DNA from: CAZNFR01 sp964572225
GTDB lineage: Bacteria > Bacteroidota > Bacteroidia > Bacteroidales > GCA-2748055
Reading direction: 5' to 3'
Assembly (NCBI GenBank): GCA_964572225.1
Contig: CAZNFR010000030.1
Coordinates: forward strand, 1-38,592
Length of the DNA: 38,592 nucleotides
Part shown: one piece after another, positions 1 through 7,639 of the stretch
How positions within the stretch are numbered: the stretch's first letter is position 1
How the letters are laid out: the number at the start of each line of letters is the position of its first letter
Notes under the pieces: model-generated
What the model was told of the DNA's origin: nothing
What the model saw: the letters and a program-made list of their open reading frames with translations, nothing else
The model's database searches: none
Program-made: the position numbers and the translations under genes

Positions 1-86
1 AGAATATTCGATCTTTTACCAGATCTGTAGTGATATCGCAATTCCTTAGTCGCCCTGGTCGTGAACTCTACAAGATACTTTCCCAA
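1..86 (-). CDS. Partial Txe/YoeB-like toxin, cut by the left edge
   Basis: This is the N-terminal 28 codons of a reading frame that begins inside the antitoxin gene and leaves the window. From a TTG start at 86-84 it reads M-G-K-Y-L-V-E-F-T-T-R-A-T-K-E-L, then R-Y-H-Y-R-S-G-K-R-S-N-I. That beginning (K-Y-L-V-E-x-T-x-R-A, then a basic H-Y-x-S-G-K/N stretch) matches what I recall of Bacteroidota Txe/YoeB and RelE/ParE-type toxins, which are ribosome-dependent mRNA endonucleases. It overlaps the antitoxin end by 19 bases, as expected for translationally coupled toxin-antitoxin genes. The TTG start is an inference: no ATG or GTG is available in this frame after the upstream TGA. The catalytic residues lie outside the window, so activity cannot be judged. 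Confidence 0.6.
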   Translation of the reverse strand, partial: MGKYLVEFTTRATKELRYHYRSGKRSNI

Positions 87-319
87 GGATTGTCAGGGTC
101 CTTTAATGGTATCGTTTGTCTTTTGGCATATTCTTCTTCTCCCTCCCTAACAGCCTGGATTAATTCTTCATTTACGGAAAGACGGTCGGCATCATTCAAT
201 GGAACGATCAGATACGCTTTGTCCTTGCCGCGCTGAACAATGATCTGCTCATTCTGGTCCGCCAAATCAAAGTATTTTTTTTGATTGTCTCTGAATTCTC
301 TGCTACTTATTATTACCAT
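68..319 (-). CDS. Phd/YefM family antitoxin
   Basis: An 83-residue protein starting M-V-I-I-S-S-R-E-F-R-D-N. It has the usual Phd/YefM layout: an N-terminal DNA-binding part (I-S-S-R-E-F-R-D-N-Q-K-K-Y-F-D-L-A), a Q-I-I-V-Q-R-G-K strand followed by the A-Y-L-I-V-P-L hydrophobic strand, and an acidic C-terminal tail that would wrap the toxin. The frame is open further upstream (ATGs at 349 and 325). I chose 319 because the predicted promoter -7 element covers 347-354, so an ATG at 349 would not be transcribed, and because an AGGA sits about five bases before 319. The antitoxin should neutralise the overlapping YoeB-like toxin and repress its own operon through the palindrome at 333-347. Confidence 0.85.
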   Translation of the reverse strand: MVIISSREFRDNQKKYFDLADQNEQIIVQRGKDKAYLIVPLNDADRLSVNEELIQAVREGEEEYAKRQTIPLKDPDNPWESIL

Positions 320-332
320 AGTCATCCTATAT

Positions 333-347
333 GTACCAATATGGTAC
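333..347. promoter_or_regulatory. Palindromic operator of the toxin-antitoxin operon
   Basis: The sequence is GTACCA-ATA-TGGTAC, a perfect 6-bp inverted repeat with a 3-base spacer. It touches the -7 element and would span the transcription start. Position and symmetry fit the autoregulatory operators bound by Phd/YefM antitoxins. Binding itself is inferred. Confidence 0.65.
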
Positions 348-377
348 AAATATACTGAATTGTGGGATGTAAATCAA
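347..377 (-). promoter_or_regulatory. Bacteroidota-type promoter of the toxin-antitoxin operon
   Basis: Read on the minus strand, a TTG (377-375) is followed by 20 bases and then TATATTTG (354-347), which matches the TAnnTTTG -7 element of the phylum. The predicted start of transcription is near 340, just upstream of the chosen antitoxin start codon. Confidence 0.65.
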
Positions 378-464
378 TATGCAATTTATGTTTCACTCTC
401 CCTCCCGCTTTGATTTAAAAGAGTACCGAAGGTGTATGCGTATTTTTACCTGCCTGTCTCCACT

Positions 465-1970
465 CTACATGTGATGCAAATATCTGTCCACCAGCTCTAC
501 CATATCAAACTCTTTATCCCGAAGTTTTTTACGTAAGTTCTTGTCGTCGAAAGCTTTCAGTTTCTTTACGATATTTTCAATGGTTCCCACGGGGAAAACT
601 CCCTCTTTTGTATAGGAACCCGCATCTTTTTCAAGGTGTGCGGCCGACTCTGTGCAGGAGTCAGGTAATGCCTCCAGGCGCTCAAGCACGTCCCTGTGCT
701 TCTCATCAAAGATATTGACATTAATATATAGCTCTTTTGCCTTTTCCAGTGATTTTTCGGATAACAACCCGTCTTTGGCTGCCAGGATCAGACCCGACAT
801 CAGGTGGTACAGGTCTGCCGAACCATCTGCCACCCTGAACTCCACGGTTTGTTTTCCGGGTATATAGGGTACCTCTCCTCTTTCCTGGGGATTGGCATCC
901 TTGATCATATTGGTCTTGGCTATCCAACCCAGGGGCACCCTTATCAAAACCGAGCGGTTACTGTCTCCCCAGCAAACCATGGTCGGAGCTTCCTGGTTGG
1001 GAACCAGTCTCAGGTAGGAGGTAGGGATGGTGTTGCCAAAGGCGGTTAAAGACTTTGCTTTATCGAGTATTCCTGCGATCATCTTTTTAGCCGTATCCGA
1101 CAGTCCGGTATCATTCGTCATATAGTTGATCCCATCCTTTTCCAGGAGCATATGGATATGAAGTCCGCTTCCGGCTTTTCCCTCAGTGATCTTTGGCGCA
1201 AAACTGACGGTTACACCATATTTCTGCCCCAGCATCCGGATGATCCATTTGGCGATGATAAGCTGTTCTACGGCCTCCTCTGCATCCACCGGGGTAAATT
1301 CAATTTCATGCTGTTCAAACTGCTGTGTTTTCGTGGTGAAATTCCCTACCTCGGAGTGCCCGTATTTCACTTTTCCTCCACACTGAGCTATGATCTGAAG
1401 GGCTTCGGTACGCAGTCTTTCCCAGTTGGAAAAAGGGGCGGAACTATGATATCCTTTCTGGTCCTGTGCCGGGTAAAGTTCATTTTTCTCACTGATAATA
1501 TAATACTCCAGCTCACCCATGGCTTTGAATGTATATCCTGTCTCCTTTGTAAACAGTTGGGAGGCCTTTTTCAGGATGTATTCGGGTGCGTTTTCCAGGG
1601 GATTTCCCTCTTTGGTGTAAAAAGAGCAAAGAATATCCAGGGTAGGTTGCTCAGCAAATGGATTCGCGAAAGCAGTCCGGAATCTGGGGATCACATAAAG
1701 ATCGCTGGAGTCGGCGTCGATAAAAGAAAACAAACTCGAACCATCCACCCGCTCACCTGTGGATAATATCGATTCCAGGTAATCCTTGCTGGTAATGACG
1801 AAATTGAGTGTTTTCAGTTTGCCGTCTTCACCTACATAGCGAAAATTCAGCATCTCAATGTTATGATCGTCAATGAACTTAATTATGTCATATTTGGTAA
1901 ACTCGCTCGCAGGTTTTTTAAGATGCTGAACCATCTTATTCGGGTTCATCAATATCTCCAGGTCTCTCAT
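465..1970 (-). CDS. glnA: Glutamine synthetase, type I-like, 501 aa
   Basis: This enzyme condenses ammonia and glutamate to glutamine with ATP, and acts in the cytoplasm as an oligomer. The family landmarks appear in order: a beta-grasp N-domain ending in D-G-S-S-L-F-S-F-I-D at about 76-85; the metal-binding G-E-L-E at 152-155; H-S-E-V-G at 205-209 and H-E-I-E-F at 221-225; the ammonia/ATP-site G-S-G-L-H-I-H-M at 267-274; N-R-S at 338-340; and E-F-R at 377-379. At 501 residues it is longer than the roughly 440-470 of classic type I enzymes and far shorter than the roughly 730-residue type III enzymes common in this phylum. I see no clear adenylylation-site tyrosine motif near the C-terminus. 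It stands alone, with about 185 bases to the next gene. A second glutamine synthetase elsewhere in the genome would not be surprising. Confidence 0.92.
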   Translation of the reverse strand: MRDLEILMNPNKMVQHLKKPASEFTKYDIIKFIDDHNIEMLNFRYVGEDGKLKTLNFVITSKDYLESILSTGERVDGSSLFSFIDADSSDLYVIPRFRTAFANPFAEQPTLDILCSFYTKEGNPLENAPEYILKKASQLFTKETGYTFKAMGELEYYIISEKNELYPAQDQKGYHSSAPFSNWERLRTEALQIIAQCGGKVKYGHSEVGNFTTKTQQFEQHEIEFTPVDAEEAVEQLIIAKWIIRMLGQKYGVTVSFAPKITEGKAGSGLHIHMLLEKDGINYMTNDTGLSDTAKKMIAGILDKAKSLTAFGNTIPTSYLRLVPNQEAPTMVCWGDSNRSVLIRVPLGWIAKTNMIKDANPQERGEVPYIPGKQTVEFRVADGSADLYHLMSGLILAAKDGLLSEKSLEKAKELYINVNIFDEKHRDVLERLEALPDSCTESAAHLEKDAGSYTKEGVFPVGTIENIVKKLKAFDDKNLRKKLRDKEFDMVELVDRYLHHM

Positions 1971-2100
1971 GTTAAGACAATTAAAGGTTAATAATCTTTG
2001 CGCTACCTAGCTATGGAACAGGCAGAGAGCAGATCAGAAAAGTCCTGAAATTATCTATTTTTTATTACCTGGCCTCCCCAAATAATAGATTTCACAACAT

Positions 2101-2120
2101 GATTAAAAAGCATTTTAATC
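2101..2120. other. 8-bp AT-rich hairpin between two genes
   Basis: GATTAAAA-AGCA-TTTTAATC is a perfect 8-bp stem with a 4-base loop, in the 185-base gap downstream of the dienelactone-hydrolase gene and upstream of the glutamine synthetase gene. It has no clean T-run on either strand, so I do not call it a terminator outright. Confidence 0.4.
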
Positions 2121-2155
2121 CTTCAGGTTGGGGAAAGTTTTCATAAACTGCAGAA

Positions 2156-3043
2156 TTATTTCAAATTTTTCCTGAAAAAGTCGAGGGTCCGTTCCCAGGC
2201 AAGTTCAGCGGCTTCCTTATCATACCTTGGGGTAGAATCATTGTGAAATCCGTGGTTGACATCGGGGTACATATAAGCTGTGTATTCTTTCTTATGTTTT
2301 TTCAGGGCTTCTTCGTATGCCGGCCAACCGGCATTTACCCTATTATCCAGCCCGGCAAAGTGGAGTAAAAGCGGAGCCTTGATGCTTTCCACTTCATCAC
2401 TTTCCGGCTGGCCACCATAAAAGGGAACGGCAGCTGCGAGATCCGGGAGTCTGACAGCCATCATATTGGATATCCAACCTCCGAAACAGAATCCCACAAC
2501 CCCCACTTTACCTGTGGAATCTTCATGAGATTTCAGAAACTCGAAAGCAGCGATAAAATCTTCCAGCATCTCAAAGCGGTCCCTTTGCCTTTGAAGCTCC
2601 CTTCCTTCATCATCGTTCCCGGGATACCCACCCAAGGGGGTCAATGCATCGGGCGCAAGCGAAATGAAACCTGCCAAAGCGGTTCTTCTGCCAACATCCT
2701 CTATGTAAGGATTCAATCCTCTGTTCTCGTGAACCACAACCACACCCGGCAGCTTACCAACTGCATCCTTGGGCATGGATAGCAATCCTTTGATCGTACC
2801 CCCTCCTTTGGGGGATTCATAGCTAATGTATTCTGAAATGATTCGCGGATCACCGGGTTTTACCTGGAGATTCTCCTGGTACCTGGGCATAATAAAGCTG
2901 GTGAGGGAACTTAGGGTAATCCCGCCCACTGCATAGAGTGAGAGTTTGTCAAGAAAGGTTCTGCGGTTAATTCGATTATGGGCATAATCGTCGTACAAAT
3001 CGAATACCTCCTGGGGTAAGTCTTCTTTTCGGATAGGTTTCAT
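2156..3043 (-). CDS. Dienelactone hydrolase family protein, exported
   Basis: This is an alpha/beta hydrolase of the DLH family (295 aa). The catalytic cysteine is in G-F-C-F-G-G (Cys186). A plausible Asp233 (G-L-D-N-R-V) and His264 (N-H-G-F-H-N-D) complete the triad, and Glu106 (H-E-N-R-G) sits where the family keeps the residue that primes the cysteine. The first 55 residues are an extension. It contains N-R-R-T-F-L (26-31) followed by a hydrophobic stretch (35-52), which looks like a twin-arginine-type signal after an unusually long charged leader, so export or membrane anchoring is likely. Proteins of this build are often annotated as carboxymethylenebutenolidase, but the true substrate is unknown. 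The gene is transcribed alone or after the helicase, which ends 117 bases upstream. Confidence 0.85.
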   Translation of the reverse strand: MKPIRKEDLPQEVFDLYDDYAHNRINRRTFLDKLSLYAVGGITLSSLTSFIMPRYQENLQVKPGDPRIISEYISYESPKGGGTIKGLLSMPKDAVGKLPGVVVVHENRGLNPYIEDVGRRTALAGFISLAPDALTPLGGYPGNDDEGRELQRQRDRFEMLEDFIAAFEFLKSHEDSTGKVGVVGFCFGGWISNMMAVRLPDLAAAVPFYGGQPESDEVESIKAPLLLHFAGLDNRVNAGWPAYEEALKKHKKEYTAYMYPDVNHGFHNDSTPRYDKEAAELAWERTLDFFRKNLK

Positions 3044-3103
3044 GATGGTTAGATTTTTCTAAATAACATCCTGAAAGAAAGGATGGTTCATTAAACCGAA
3101 AAG

Positions 3104-3123
3104 AAAAAAAACCGAAAGCCGGT
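3104..3123 (-). terminator. Possible weak terminator after the RNA helicase gene
   Basis: On the minus strand ACCG-GCTTT-CGGT forms a short 4-bp stem and is followed directly by a run of Ts (3110-3104). It lies 38 bases past the helicase stop. The stem is short, so this is tentative. Confidence 0.35.
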
Positions 3124-3160
3124 CAGGGAACCCTCGTTTGCCTTAGTATTTTTCCTTCAT

Positions 3161-4855
3161 TCAGGCATTTTGCCAGGCAGGCATCCTTGATTTCCTTTTT
3201 TGTCGCTCTTCGTTTTTAACCTCTGAAAGCTCTACCTTAATCAGCTTTTGATTTCTTCTGACGCTTTTGTTAAAAGACCGGAGAATGAGATCCTCATAGC
3301 TCTTTTCCACTTCAAAAAATGAAAACCCTTTCATGATGTCAATCTTTCCGACTTCTATGCTGCGGTCCTTGGTGGTATCGATTAGTAACCCAATCATTCT
3401 GGATGGATTCATCTCACTTTTACTTCCGATATTGATATAAAAACGGGAATATTCCTTTGAGCTTGCCCCTTTTCTATTGCCTGCTCTTTTTCCTCCGGCA
3501 GACTCTTTTGTCTTCCCACCGCTTCCCATCGCAGCATTCAAATCGGGTGCATCTTTATAATAGTTCAAAAAACGATTGAATTCTACGGAAACGAAATTTC
3601 TGATAAGCTCTTCTTTTGACATCCAGTCCAGCTTTTTAAGAATTTCCGGCAGAAACTCGTTTATGTGTTCATCCTGAACTTCTACTTTTTCCATTTTGCC
3701 GATCATATTAAAGAGTTGTTTTTTACAGATCTCTTTACCTTCCGGTATCATGGCCTGAGTGAATTTCTTTTGTGAAAGTTTCTCAAGGCTCCGGATCCGA
3801 TTGCCTTCCCTGCTGTGAATAATGGAAATGGATGTTCCCTTCTTGCCTGCCCTGCCCGTTCTTCCACTACGGTGGATATAGACTTCCTGCTCATCGGGAA
3901 GATTAAAATTGATGACATGGGTAAGGTCATCCACATCCAGTCCGCGGGCAGCCACATCGGTAGCCACAAGCATCCGGATCTGACGTTTCCGGAATCGGTT
4001 CATGACATAGTCCCTTTGAGCCTGGGAAAGATCCCCATGGAGTGCATCGGCATTATACCCGTCGGTCATAAATTTATCGGCTACATCCTTGGTCTCCTGC
4101 CTGGTTCTGCAAAAGACAATCCCATAGATATCCGGATGCATGTCGGCGATTCTTTTCAATACTTCATATCTGTGTTTGGAATGGGTTACGTAAAAAACAT
4201 GATCCACATTTTCCGCACCTACATTTTCCGCGCCCACTGAAACCTCCTCAGGATCATTCATATACTGTTTGGCTATTCTTCTTACCTCCTTCTGCATGGT
4301 AGCAGAAAAAAGCAAGGTTTGTTTATTCGTGGGTGTGGTTGACAGGATGGAGTCAAGTTCTTCCTTAAAACCCATCTGCAACATTTCATCGGCCTCGTCC
4401 AAAACCAGCCAGCGAATGGCGGATAACCTGAGAACCTTTCTTTGGATCAGGTCCTTCACCCTTCCGGGAGTTCCAACCACTACCTGGGCCCCTTTCCGCA
4501 GAGACTGGATTTGCTTATCGACGGGTGCACCCCCATAGACCGGAACAACTTTCAATCCGTCTATGAACTTCGAATAGGATTTCATATCCTGACTGATCTG
4601 AATGCAGAGTTCGCGGGTAGGACTCAGAATAATTGCCTGGATAAAGGTTTCCTCGACATTGACCTCCTGAATAATTGGCAAACCATACGCTGCCGTCTTA
4701 CCTGTGCCGGTCTGCGCCAGGGCGATAATGTCTTTTTGTGTTTCCAGGATCCTGGGTATGGTCTGTTCCTGAATGGGAGTGGATTCAATAAAACCCAGTT
4801 CACCGATCGCTTTAAGAATGGGATCTGATAGTCCCATTTCATTGAATTTCATCAT
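3161..4855 (-). CDS. DEAD-box ATP-dependent RNA helicase, DeaD/DbpA type
   Basis: A cytoplasmic RNA helicase of 564 aa. All core motifs are present in order: Q-motif (F-I-E-S-T-P-I-Q), I (A-Q-T-G-T-G-K-T), Ia (P-T-R-E-L), Ib (T-P-G-R), II (D-E-A-D), III (S-A-T), IV (F-C-R-T-R), V (R-G-L-D-V) and VI (H-R-S-G-R-T-G-R-A-G). The C-terminal 90 or so residues (from about S-R-F-Y-I-N-I-G-S to V-E-L-S-E-V) look like the DbpA-type RNA-binding domain found on DeaD/CsdA and DbpA, after a basic G/K/R-rich linker. The expected role is unwinding during ribosome assembly or mRNA turnover at low temperature. The frame is open 23 codons further upstream, but that part (V-P-D-G-I-K-L-I-Q-W) is unlike the family; the start at M-M-K-F-N-E-M-G-L fits. 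A long leader precedes the gene. Confidence 0.93.
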   Translation of the reverse strand: MMKFNEMGLSDPILKAIGELGFIESTPIQEQTIPRILETQKDIIALAQTGTGKTAAYGLPIIQEVNVEETFIQAIILSPTRELCIQISQDMKSYSKFIDGLKVVPVYGGAPVDKQIQSLRKGAQVVVGTPGRVKDLIQRKVLRLSAIRWLVLDEADEMLQMGFKEELDSILSTTPTNKQTLLFSATMQKEVRRIAKQYMNDPEEVSVGAENVGAENVDHVFYVTHSKHRYEVLKRIADMHPDIYGIVFCRTRQETKDVADKFMTDGYNADALHGDLSQAQRDYVMNRFRKRQIRMLVATDVAARGLDVDDLTHVINFNLPDEQEVYIHRSGRTGRAGKKGTSISIIHSREGNRIRSLEKLSQKKFTQAMIPEGKEICKKQLFNMIGKMEKVEVQDEHINEFLPEILKKLDWMSKEELIRNFVSVEFNRFLNYYKDAPDLNAAMGSGGKTKESAGGKRAGNRKGASSKEYSRFYINIGSKSEMNPSRMIGLLIDTTKDRSIEVGKIDIMKGFSFFEVEKSYEDLILRSFNKSVRRNQKLIKVELSEVKNEERQKRKSRMPAWQNA

Positions 4856-5098
4856 TATTTCTTTTGAGTTAAAACTGCAGATCCATTGGATCAATTTTAT
4901 CCCATCGGGCACAAACAAATACAACCGTATCTGTCGGAACCAGTAAAGGGATTATCCAAAAAATAACCTGCTTGTTATTAATAAATCCGATCTTAAAAGG
5001 CGGTTGAAGACAAAAATGATCGGATTTTACCCCGGGCCGGGAACGCTGAAGCGATTTGCAAAAATTAGGGTCTATCTAAGCCTCTCTAAATCGAGCGG
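4856..5098 (-). promoter_or_regulatory. Long 5' leader of the RNA helicase gene
   Basis: There is no gene in the 376 bases between the helicase start codon and the menA stop codon. If the promoter at 5099-5127 is correct, about 235 bases of this are untranslated leader. An 8-bp inverted repeat (GTCTATCT at 5070-5077 and AGATAGAC at 5102-5109) brackets the predicted transcription start and overlaps the -7 element, so it could serve as an operator or an early hairpin. Long leaders that respond to cold are known for helicase genes of this class in other bacteria; that role here is inferred. Confidence 0.4.
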
Positions 5099-5127
5099 CA
5101 AAGATAGACTATTTATTTGAATCCCAA
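5099..5127 (-). promoter_or_regulatory. Bacteroidota-type promoter of the RNA helicase gene
   Basis: On the minus strand TTG (5127-5125), 18 bases, then TATCTTTG (5106-5099), a full match to TAnnTTTG. The predicted start of transcription is near 5092. Confidence 0.6.
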
Positions 5128-5231
5128 CTTTTTTATACACTTTTATTTATTCTGGAAGAAAAAAAAGGTAATTTCAGATATCATCATAGGGAAAACGATC
5201 CAGCCTAAACCGAAGATAGACCTTTCAGCCA

Positions 5232-6161
5232 CTAATAATAGAGAATGAAACCCAGGATCAACAAAAAGGAGAAAAGCAGATGGATCATAACGGTCATTTT
5301 TGCCACCTTTTTCAGTTCCGGGGGATTGTCATGATGTTTGAGGATAATCGGTAAAGTGCGCGGAAACAGAAGCAGGTAAGGGAGAACTGACAGGAGAAGC
5401 CATAGGGCGGAACTCTTGAAGGTAAAAGCCATGACCACGACCAGGATGACTATGGCAATCTGGACCATTGAATAAATCAGGGCGGTTGGGAAAGTTCCCA
5501 GTCTGGATGCCACTCCATGCTTACCGCCTTTTTTATCAGCATCCAGATCAATCAATTGTCCTACCAGGAGTATGGAAAGAGTGCTTAATCCGGATACAGG
5601 CATCAACAGCAGGATCTGGTTATCCGGGAAAAGATCCTGGCTAATGGATGCGATGGCAATCGCCATGGGGCCAAAGGCAAACCAGACCGATACCTCACCC
5701 AAACCACGGTATGCTAGTTTCACGGGAGCTGCCGTATAGTATTTGCTGAAAAATGCCGAAAGAAGGTAGAGTCCCCAAAGGTATACCCATAAATCACGAT
5801 CTACTCTAAGCATTAGTAAAGCGTTGAAAACCAAGGCTATAATTAAACCCGAACGGGCCAACCACACCATTTTATTCATCAGGGCAGGATTATCCAGGAG
5901 CACACCCGATCCTCCACTATATTCATTCCGGTGAACATTCACCTTATCGGTACCCTGAAGGGTATCGTAAATATCGTTGTAGACGTTGGTCGCAATATGC
6001 AAGCCAAGTCCGGTGATAAAAACCAGGGCAAAGGCGATCCAGTCGAGACTACCGGTAATGCTTGCACTAAGAAACGTACCTGTGACAATCGGAGCAATAA
6101 TTGAAGAGAGGAAGGGTGCCCGGATCATCTGAAGTATGGAGGGGTCCTTTTTTTTCGTCAT
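5232..6161 (-). CDS. menA: 1,4-dihydroxy-2-naphthoate polyprenyltransferase (MenA)
   Basis: This is an integral-membrane UbiA-family prenyltransferase (309 aa, about eight or nine hydrophobic helices). It attaches a polyprenyl chain to 1,4-dihydroxy-2-naphthoate in menaquinone synthesis. The first Asp-rich motif is N-V-Y-N-D-I-Y-D-T-L-Q-G-T-D, and the second is in the cytoplasmic loop L-I-D-L-D-A-D-K-K-G-G-K; both bind magnesium-diphosphate in this family. The Y-S-G-G-S-G segment after the first motif is also typical of MenA. The frame allows a start at 6194, but 6161 (M-T-K-K-K-D-P-S) is preferred: it leaves 37 bases for the divergent neighbour and gives a normal N-terminus. No other men genes lie in the window. 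Confidence 0.9.
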   Translation of the reverse strand: MTKKKDPSILQMIRAPFLSSIIAPIVTGTFLSASITGSLDWIAFALVFITGLGLHIATNVYNDIYDTLQGTDKVNVHRNEYSGGSGVLLDNPALMNKMVWLARSGLIIALVFNALLMLRVDRDLWVYLWGLYLLSAFFSKYYTAAPVKLAYRGLGEVSVWFAFGPMAIAIASISQDLFPDNQILLLMPVSGLSTLSILLVGQLIDLDADKKGGKHGVASRLGTFPTALIYSMVQIAIVILVVVMAFTFKSSALWLLLSVLPYLLLFPRTLPIILKHHDNPPELKKVAKMTVMIHLLFSFLLILGFILYY

Positions 6162-6198
6162 ATTTGCAAGTGTTTGTGTATGGCCAATAATCAAATAT

Positions 6199-7590
6199 AT
6201 GAATTATAAGGTTCTAATACTATTCCTTATATATGTGGTGTTCATAATTTCCCTGGGCTTCTTTAATCCAAAAAGCCAGCGTTCGAGATACGGGATTAGG
6301 AAAGGCGTACATCTGTTTACAGGACTGATTATTTTTTATCTGACTTTCCGGATCTCCCGTGAGGCTCTGCTGTGGCTGTTTGTGGGAGGAACTTTCTTTT
6401 CGTTCCTGACCTATTCCCTAAAGCGGTTCAATTATATCCATGTTACAAGGGAATCAAGTCTGGGTACTCTTTTTTATCCTTTGGGAATCCTCTCTTCGTT
6501 TTTGGTATTATACCACTTACCCATCCATTATTTTCAGACGGCCTTAATGTTTCTTGTGGTATCCGATACACTCGCAAACCTGGGTGGATACCTGCTCAAT
6601 CGCAATCCTGAATTTATGATTCTCAGTGAGAAAAAGACTCCTCTGGGAATTCTGTTTTTCTCAGTCTCGGCCTTTATGATCGCCCTCCTACTCCTTCCCG
6701 GATCCAGGGAAACCTTAGCTTTCATTCTACTAACGGTAGTTTGTGCCATCCATTTTGAGATCATCTCATACCGTGGATCCGATAACCTGGCTATTCCTTT
6801 GGGAAGTGCATTCTTTTTCCTTTTGACCTATGATATTGAAGTGAATTCCATCTGGCTTACCGCAGTAATGCTGGTTATGGCCATGGCTGCCGTATTTTTT
6901 TACAAGAAAGCTATCCTTACCCGTAATGGGAGCATTGCAGCTTACCTTCTGGGGGTATATTTATTCGGAATTCTTGGTCCGGAATGGGGGCTGCCGGTGG
7001 CTGTGTTCTTTATAAGCTCGGTGCTCTTTACCCGGTTAAACAGCCGCGTTAACCAGAAAAAAAACCGATCCGGAGAAAGGAATGTCTGGCAGGTTACAGC
7101 GAACATAGCTGTGGGGGTGTTAATATCGGTTATCTACCTTATTACCGCAGATCCCATTTACATCTGGCTATTTATTTCTGTTGTGTCGGCCGTGACAGCA
7201 GATACCTGGGCGAGTGAGATCGGACCGGTATTTCAGAAGAGGTGCTTTTCCTTATCTACCCGGAAAAGTGCAGCTGCAGGCATTTCCGGAGGCATTTCCC
7301 TGAGCGGGACGCTGGCCGCTTATTCCGGTGCATTGGCGATTGCCCTCATCGGCTTGTATGGATTTGGGGTTGACCCTGACCTGAAGAGGATCCTGGCCCT
7401 CTCTTTTTCCGGATTGCTCGCCTCTTTTGTTGACTCCATCCTGGGTGCATTTCTGGAACCCTGGTTGCTTGAAAGGAAATTCTTTCTCAATAATCGGGGG
7501 TCCCGGAACCTGACTCCCAATGATCTGGTGAACTTTCTTGCCTCCTTCTCTGCTCCGTTGTTCTACCTTTTGATGGAATCAATTATGTAA
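6199..7590 (+). CDS. Fusion of VTE5/dolichol-kinase-like domain and DUF92 (VTE6-like) domain
   Basis: A polytopic membrane protein of 463 aa made of two domains. Residues about 1-210 resemble the CTP-dependent polyprenol kinase group (dolichol kinase, plant phytol kinase VTE5): R-K-G-V-H (34-38), S-D-T-L-A-N-L-G-G (122-130), K-K-T-P-L-G (145-150) and G-S-D-N-L-A-I-P-L-G (193-202). Residues about 225-460 are a DUF92 domain: A-D-T-W-A-S-E-I-G (334-342), G-I-S-G-G-I-S-L-S-G-T (361-371), a D-S-I-L-G-A motif (412-417) and N-D-L-V-N-F (441-446). In plants the DUF92 protein VTE6 phosphorylates phytyl-phosphate after VTE5 phosphorylates phytol. By analogy the fusion could turn a prenyl alcohol into its diphosphate in two steps. 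The substrate is not shown by the sequence. The gene is divergent from menA with a 37-base gap. Confidence 0.82.
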   Translation: MNYKVLILFLIYVVFIISLGFFNPKSQRSRYGIRKGVHLFTGLIIFYLTFRISREALLWLFVGGTFFSFLTYSLKRFNYIHVTRESSLGTLFYPLGILSSFLVLYHLPIHYFQTALMFLVVSDTLANLGGYLLNRNPEFMILSEKKTPLGILFFSVSAFMIALLLLPGSRETLAFILLTVVCAIHFEIISYRGSDNLAIPLGSAFFFLLTYDIEVNSIWLTAVMLVMAMAAVFFYKKAILTRNGSIAAYLLGVYLFGILGPEWGLPVAVFFISSVLFTRLNSRVNQKKNRSGERNVWQVTANIAVGVLISVIYLITADPIYIWLFISVVSAVTADTWASEIGPVFQKRCFSLSTRKSAAAGISGGISLSGTLAAYSGALAIALIGLYGFGVDPDLKRILALSFSGLLASFVDSILGAFLEPWLLERKFFLNNRGSRNLTPNDLVNFLASFSAPLFYLLMESIM

Positions 7591-7618
7591 AAAAAAAGCT
7601 GCATCGAAATGAAGCTTT
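7589..7618 (-). terminator. Intrinsic terminator of the flavoprotein-like lipoprotein gene
   Basis: The arms AAAGCTGCAT (7595-7604) and ATGAAGCTTT (7609-7618) pair with one mismatch around a CGAA loop. On the minus strand the hairpin is followed by nine Ts, so it should stop transcription coming from the lipoprotein gene that ends at 7640. The T-run overlaps the stop codon of the convergent membrane-protein gene. Confidence 0.7.
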
Positions 7619-7639
7619 AAGTACCTGGGTCTTTAAAAT

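Noticed and set aside
1152..1766. Forward 204-codon open frame opposite the glutamine synthetase gene
   Set aside because: It is fully antisense to a gene with all family motifs, and its translation has no recognisable domain.
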